From positions 496,001 to 560,000 of the forward strand of contig NZ_CP032286.1 in the NCBI RefSeq assembly GCF_002165305.2: a stretch of DNA of 64,000 nt, in the 5' to 3' direction. The position numbers were made by a program, and so were the translations under genes. A model generated the notes under the pieces. The model was not told the origin of the DNA. It saw nothing but the letters and a program-made list of their open reading frames with translations, and searched no databases. Below, in pieces: positions 61,232 through 64,000 of this stretch. This stretch comes from Acinetobacter sp. WCHA55 (lineage in GTDB: Bacteria; Pseudomonadota; Gammaproteobacteria; Pseudomonadales; Moraxellaceae). Each line of letters begins with the position of its first letter. Position 1 is the stretch's first letter.

Positions 61232-62116
61232 TTATACATGTAGTTGTTTCTTATATGGATTGATATTGCCACAACAATTTCTAAAACGTCTATAGGACCA
61301 AATGTATTGTTCAGGTGCTTGGTTAATCATGTCTTGCATGGCAAGGTTTAAACAGTCCACAGACTGCTGTAGGTCTTTCGATAAAATCTCCTGAGATAAC
61401 TTAGTACAGTACACATTAAAACCCGTTGCATCCGTATTACGAATACAACTTAATCCAATCACATTACATTGCGTTTTGGCGGCCATTTTTGAGATAAGAG
61501 TTGCGGATAATGTATGTTGTTGGAAAAAATATGAATAAATACCGCCACTCGGTTTTGGCAGATGATCAGGTGGGATTACGGTGAGGCCACCTTGTTTTAA
61601 GTATTTGAAGATACTGCGGATCCCTGTTTCATCAGTAGGCACAAGAGTCGCATTAAACTTCTGGCGTGCTTCTAAAATATAGCGGTTCACTCCCTTCGTT
61701 TTATAGGGTTTATACATGATCATGGGTTGTGTATAGACGTTTAACTATGCATTTAACAGTTCCCAACAGGCGAAATGCGGAACAACCACAATCACGCCTT
61801 TTTTATTGGCTAAAGCCTCTGTGAGGACAGATTCTCCGTGAATATTTTTGAGTAAATCTAGGCTGTATTGGGGTGACATGCCCCAGCATTTTAAGAATTC
61901 AATATAGGTCTGACATTGACTTTGAATGCTAAGGTGAACACGTTTCTTTAGTACGATTATATCGAGTTCAGGGTAGGCCAACTGCAGGTTAATGGTAGTG
62001 ATACGTTTAATTGAAGAGTCACTATAGTAAAGCAGGTATGCAATTCCGCGTGCGATGTATTGTAGAAAGGGTAATGGCAAAATTGAAATGGTTTTAAGTA
62101 GATAATACATAGCCAT
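61232..62116 (-). pseudogene. LpxL/HtrB-family lipid A acyltransferase, interrupted by an amber codon
   Basis: Two frames in the same phase are separated only by TAG at 61745-61747. Reading through gives a 294-codon protein of the LpxL/LpxM family. The catalytic HX4E motif (HFACWE) lies just before the stop (codon 124). The downstream part has YKPYKTKGVNRYILEARQ, LKQGGLTVIPPDH and QYIWSYRRF, all family hallmarks. In relatives a tryptophan is expected at the stop, so TGG to TAG is the simplest history. The N-terminus is uncertain: ATG 62116 has a weak site, TTG 62242 would add 42 residues. LpxL-type enzymes add secondary acyl chains to lipid A. Confidence 0.85.
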
Positions 62117-62377
62117 ATTTAAACTCAGTGATCTTTTGAAAAGATGAGATGAGAGAAGTTTTGTAAAGAGACTTAAAAATCTAAGATAGGTAAAATCAAA
62201 AAAAGATGAGCATCTTAAGAACAAAATAAATGAATAAATCAACAGAATGCTTTAGTGCAAGAACGACTGCAATAAACTATAGACTATCGTGACTCACTGT
62301 AAGTGTGATAGATCAAAAGTTCAAAGGAAATTTTGGAGTAAAAATAATGCCTATGCTTTACACAGTATGTCTTAAAG

Positions 62378-62408
62378 AAAGAAACCCTGCACATGGCAGG
62401 GTTTCTTT
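62378..62408 (-). terminator. Terminator of aspS
   Basis: A perfect 13-bp stem AAAGAAACCCTGC / GCAGGGTTTCTTT with a 5-base loop lies 16 bp after the aspS stop. The T-run is broken by a C, but the stem is strong. Confidence 0.8.
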
Positions 62409-62424
62409 AATCAAAATCTAAAGA

Positions 62425-64000
62425 TTATTTAGTTTCTTCAGCTTTTGGTTTTTCACGTAAACGAATACCTAAATCACGTAGTTGATTTGATTCAACTGGT
62501 GCAGGCGCTTGTGTTAATGGACATTCAGCAGTTTTTGTTTTCGGGAATGCAATCACATCGCGAATAGAAGCACCACCTGTCATGAGCATGACTAAACGGT
62601 CTAGACCGAATGCCAAACCACCATGCGGAGGAGCACCGTAACGTAATGCGTTGAGTAAGAAACTGAATTTCTCTTCGGCTTCTTCTTCACCAATGCCCAA
62701 AGCTTCAAAGATTGCTTTTTGCATTTCTAGGTTATGAATACGTAGCGAACCGCCACCAATTTCAGTACCGTTTAATACCATGTCATAAGCCACAGAAAGT
62801 GCAGCACCAGGGTTATTCTTCACCTCTTCAACGCTTGATTTAGGCAGTGTGAATGGGTGGTGAACAGAGGTCCATTTGCCATCATCGGTTTCTTCAAACA
62901 TTGGGAAGTCAACCACCCAAAGCGGCGCCCACTCGCAAGTTGACATCTTCAAGTCATGGCCGACTTTAATACGTAAAGCACCCATGGCATCGTTCACAAC
63001 TTTCGCTTTGTCTGCACCAAAGAACACGATGTCGCCATTTTCTGCGCCTACACGTTTCAATAGATCAAGCACGATTGGCTCGATGAATTTCACGATTGGA
63101 GATTGTAAACCTTCGATGCCTTTTTCAAGCTCGTTTACTTTAATGTAGGCTAAACCTTTCGCACCGTAGATGCCGACAAATTTCGTGTATTCATCAATTT
63201 GGCTACGTGGTAAAGAAGCTGCACCCGGAACACGTAATGCAACGATACGGCCTTTAGGATCTTTAGCAGGACCTGCGAATACTTTGAATTCAACTTCTTG
63301 CATCAGGTCTGCAACGTCAACCAATTTTAACGGAATACGTAAGTCTGGTTTGTCCGATGCATAGTCACGCATAGCATCTGTATAGGTCATGCGTGGGAAT
63401 TTATCGAATTGAACATCAAGAAGTTCTTTGAACATCTTAACCGTCAATGTTTCCATTAAATCCATGATGTCATCGTCGCTCATGAACGATGTTTCAACGT
63501 CGATTTGGGTGAATTCAGGCTGACGGTCTGCACGTAAGTCTTCATCACGGAAACATTTTGCGATCTGGTAGTAACGGTCAATACCACCCACCATCAACAA
63601 TTGTTTGAATAATTGTGGTGACTGTGGAAGTGCATAGAAGCTACCGTTAGATACACGGCTTGGTACTAAGTAGTCACGTGCACCTTCAGGTGTTGCACGG
63701 GTTAAAATCGGGGTTTCAACGTCTAAGAAACCATTGTCTTCGAAATAGTTACGAATGAGGTTGGTTAGCTTAGAACGGAAACGTAAACGATCTAACATTT
63801 CAGGACGACGGATGTCCAAGAAACGGTATTTCAAACGAATTTCTTCAGAAATATTGGTGTTGTCATCATTCAATGGGAATGGCGGTGTTTCTGATGCCGC
63901 AAGAACTTCGATTTCTTTGCCCAAAACTTCGATTTGACCGCTCACCATATTGGCATTTTCTGTGCCTGCATAACGGCGACGCACACGGCCTGTAATTTTT
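62425..64000 (-). CDS. aspS: Aspartate-tRNA ligase, 5' end outside window
   Basis: The frame is open to the window edge. About 525 residues of AspRS are present, lacking roughly the first 70 (the start of the anticodon-binding domain). The class II motif 2 region appears as [20 protein letters not shown], and motif 3 as [13 protein letters not shown]. The bacterial GAD insertion domain lies between them. An internal start codon at 63984 is not the real start. It forms the right border of the OC locus. Confidence 0.96.
   Translation of the reverse strand, partial: KITGRVRRRYAGTENANMVSGQIEVLGKEIEVLAASETPPFPLNDDNTNISEEIRLKYRFLDIRRPEMLDRLRFRSKLTNLIRNYFEDNGFLDVETPILTRATPEGARDYLVPSRVSNGSFYALPQSPQLFKQLLMVGGIDRYYQIAKCFRDEDLRADRQPEFTQIDVETSFMSDDDIMDLMETLTVKMFKELLDVQFDKFPRMTYTDAMRDYASDKPDLRIPLKLVDVADLMQEVEFKVFAGPAKDPKGRIVALRVPGAASLPRSQIDEYTKFVGIYGAKGLAYIKVNELEKGIEGLQSPIVKFIEPIVLDLLKRVGAENGDIVFFGADKAKVVNDAMGALRIKVGHDLKMSTCEWAPLWVVDFPMFEETDDGKWTSVHHPFTLPKSSVEEVKNNPGAALSVAYDMVLNGTEIGGGSLRIHNLEMQKAIFEALGIGEEEAEEKFSFLLNALRYGAPPHGGLAFGLDRLVMLMTGGASIRDVIAFPKTKTAECPLTQAPAPVESNQLRDLGIRLREKPKAEETK

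Overview
The window is chromosomal DNA from a gammaproteobacterium, almost certainly an Acinetobacter species. Protein similarity, low GC with AT-rich intergenic DNA, and the gene order ndk-iscX / rlmN-pilW-rodZ-ispG-hisS-yfgM-bamB-der all point this way. So does an outer-core (OC) lipooligosaccharide locus sitting between ilvE and aspS, the position known for Acinetobacter. The species cannot be fixed from the sequence alone.

Layout. 1-10.1 kb: end of fabI, a MacA-MacB-outer-membrane-factor efflux operon, holA-lptE-leuS and a small DUF4124 protein. 10.1-14.2 kb: ilvI-ilvH-ilvC. 14.2-20.3 kb: an AT-rich accessory segment with a DUF2971 protein and a four-gene chaperone-usher pilus cluster. 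It is bordered on the left by a degenerate second copy of the ilvC 3' end. 20.3-22.4 kb: a GT4 glycosyltransferase and a PAP2 phosphatase that share a Pho-box-like upstream motif. 22.4-32.8 kb: the conserved housekeeping block iscX, ndk, rlmN, pilW, rodZ, ispG, hisS, yfgM, bamB, der, plus a phosphopantetheinyl transferase. 32.8-40.3 kb (minus strand): secF, secD, yajC, tgt, lemA-like, a membrane protein and queA. 40.5 kb: tRNA-Leu(CAA). 40.9-46.0 kb: a soluble histidine kinase, glnE and ilvE. 46.1-62.2 kb: an intact IS5-family element (IS903-like, 9-bp target duplication) and the OC locus. 62.4 kb to the end: 5'-truncated aspS.

The OC locus can make UDP-glucuronate and UDP-galacturonate (ugd plus a C4-epimerase). 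It also encodes a complete-looking route to dTDP-Fuc4NAc: RmlA, RmlB, a WecE-type aminotransferase, and a left-handed beta-helix acyltransferase where enteric bacteria use the GNAT enzyme WecD. A WecF-like GT56 transferase would use the product. Around these lie a GT-A transferase, a Stealth-type sugar-phosphotransferase, two GT25 enzymes, a GT2 and a Caps_synth/GT32-like transferase. Two genes of the locus are broken. The GT2 gene has a one-base frameshift in a T5 run. The LpxL/HtrB-like acyltransferase next to aspS has a single in-frame amber codon directly after its HX4E catalytic motif.

The most notable observations are the ilvC-tail duplication beside an accessory island, the two damaged envelope genes, the Fuc4NAc module in an LOS core locus, and the shared Pho-box-like motif of the GT4/PAP2 pair. 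All functional calls come from reading translated sequence and context; no database search was run.
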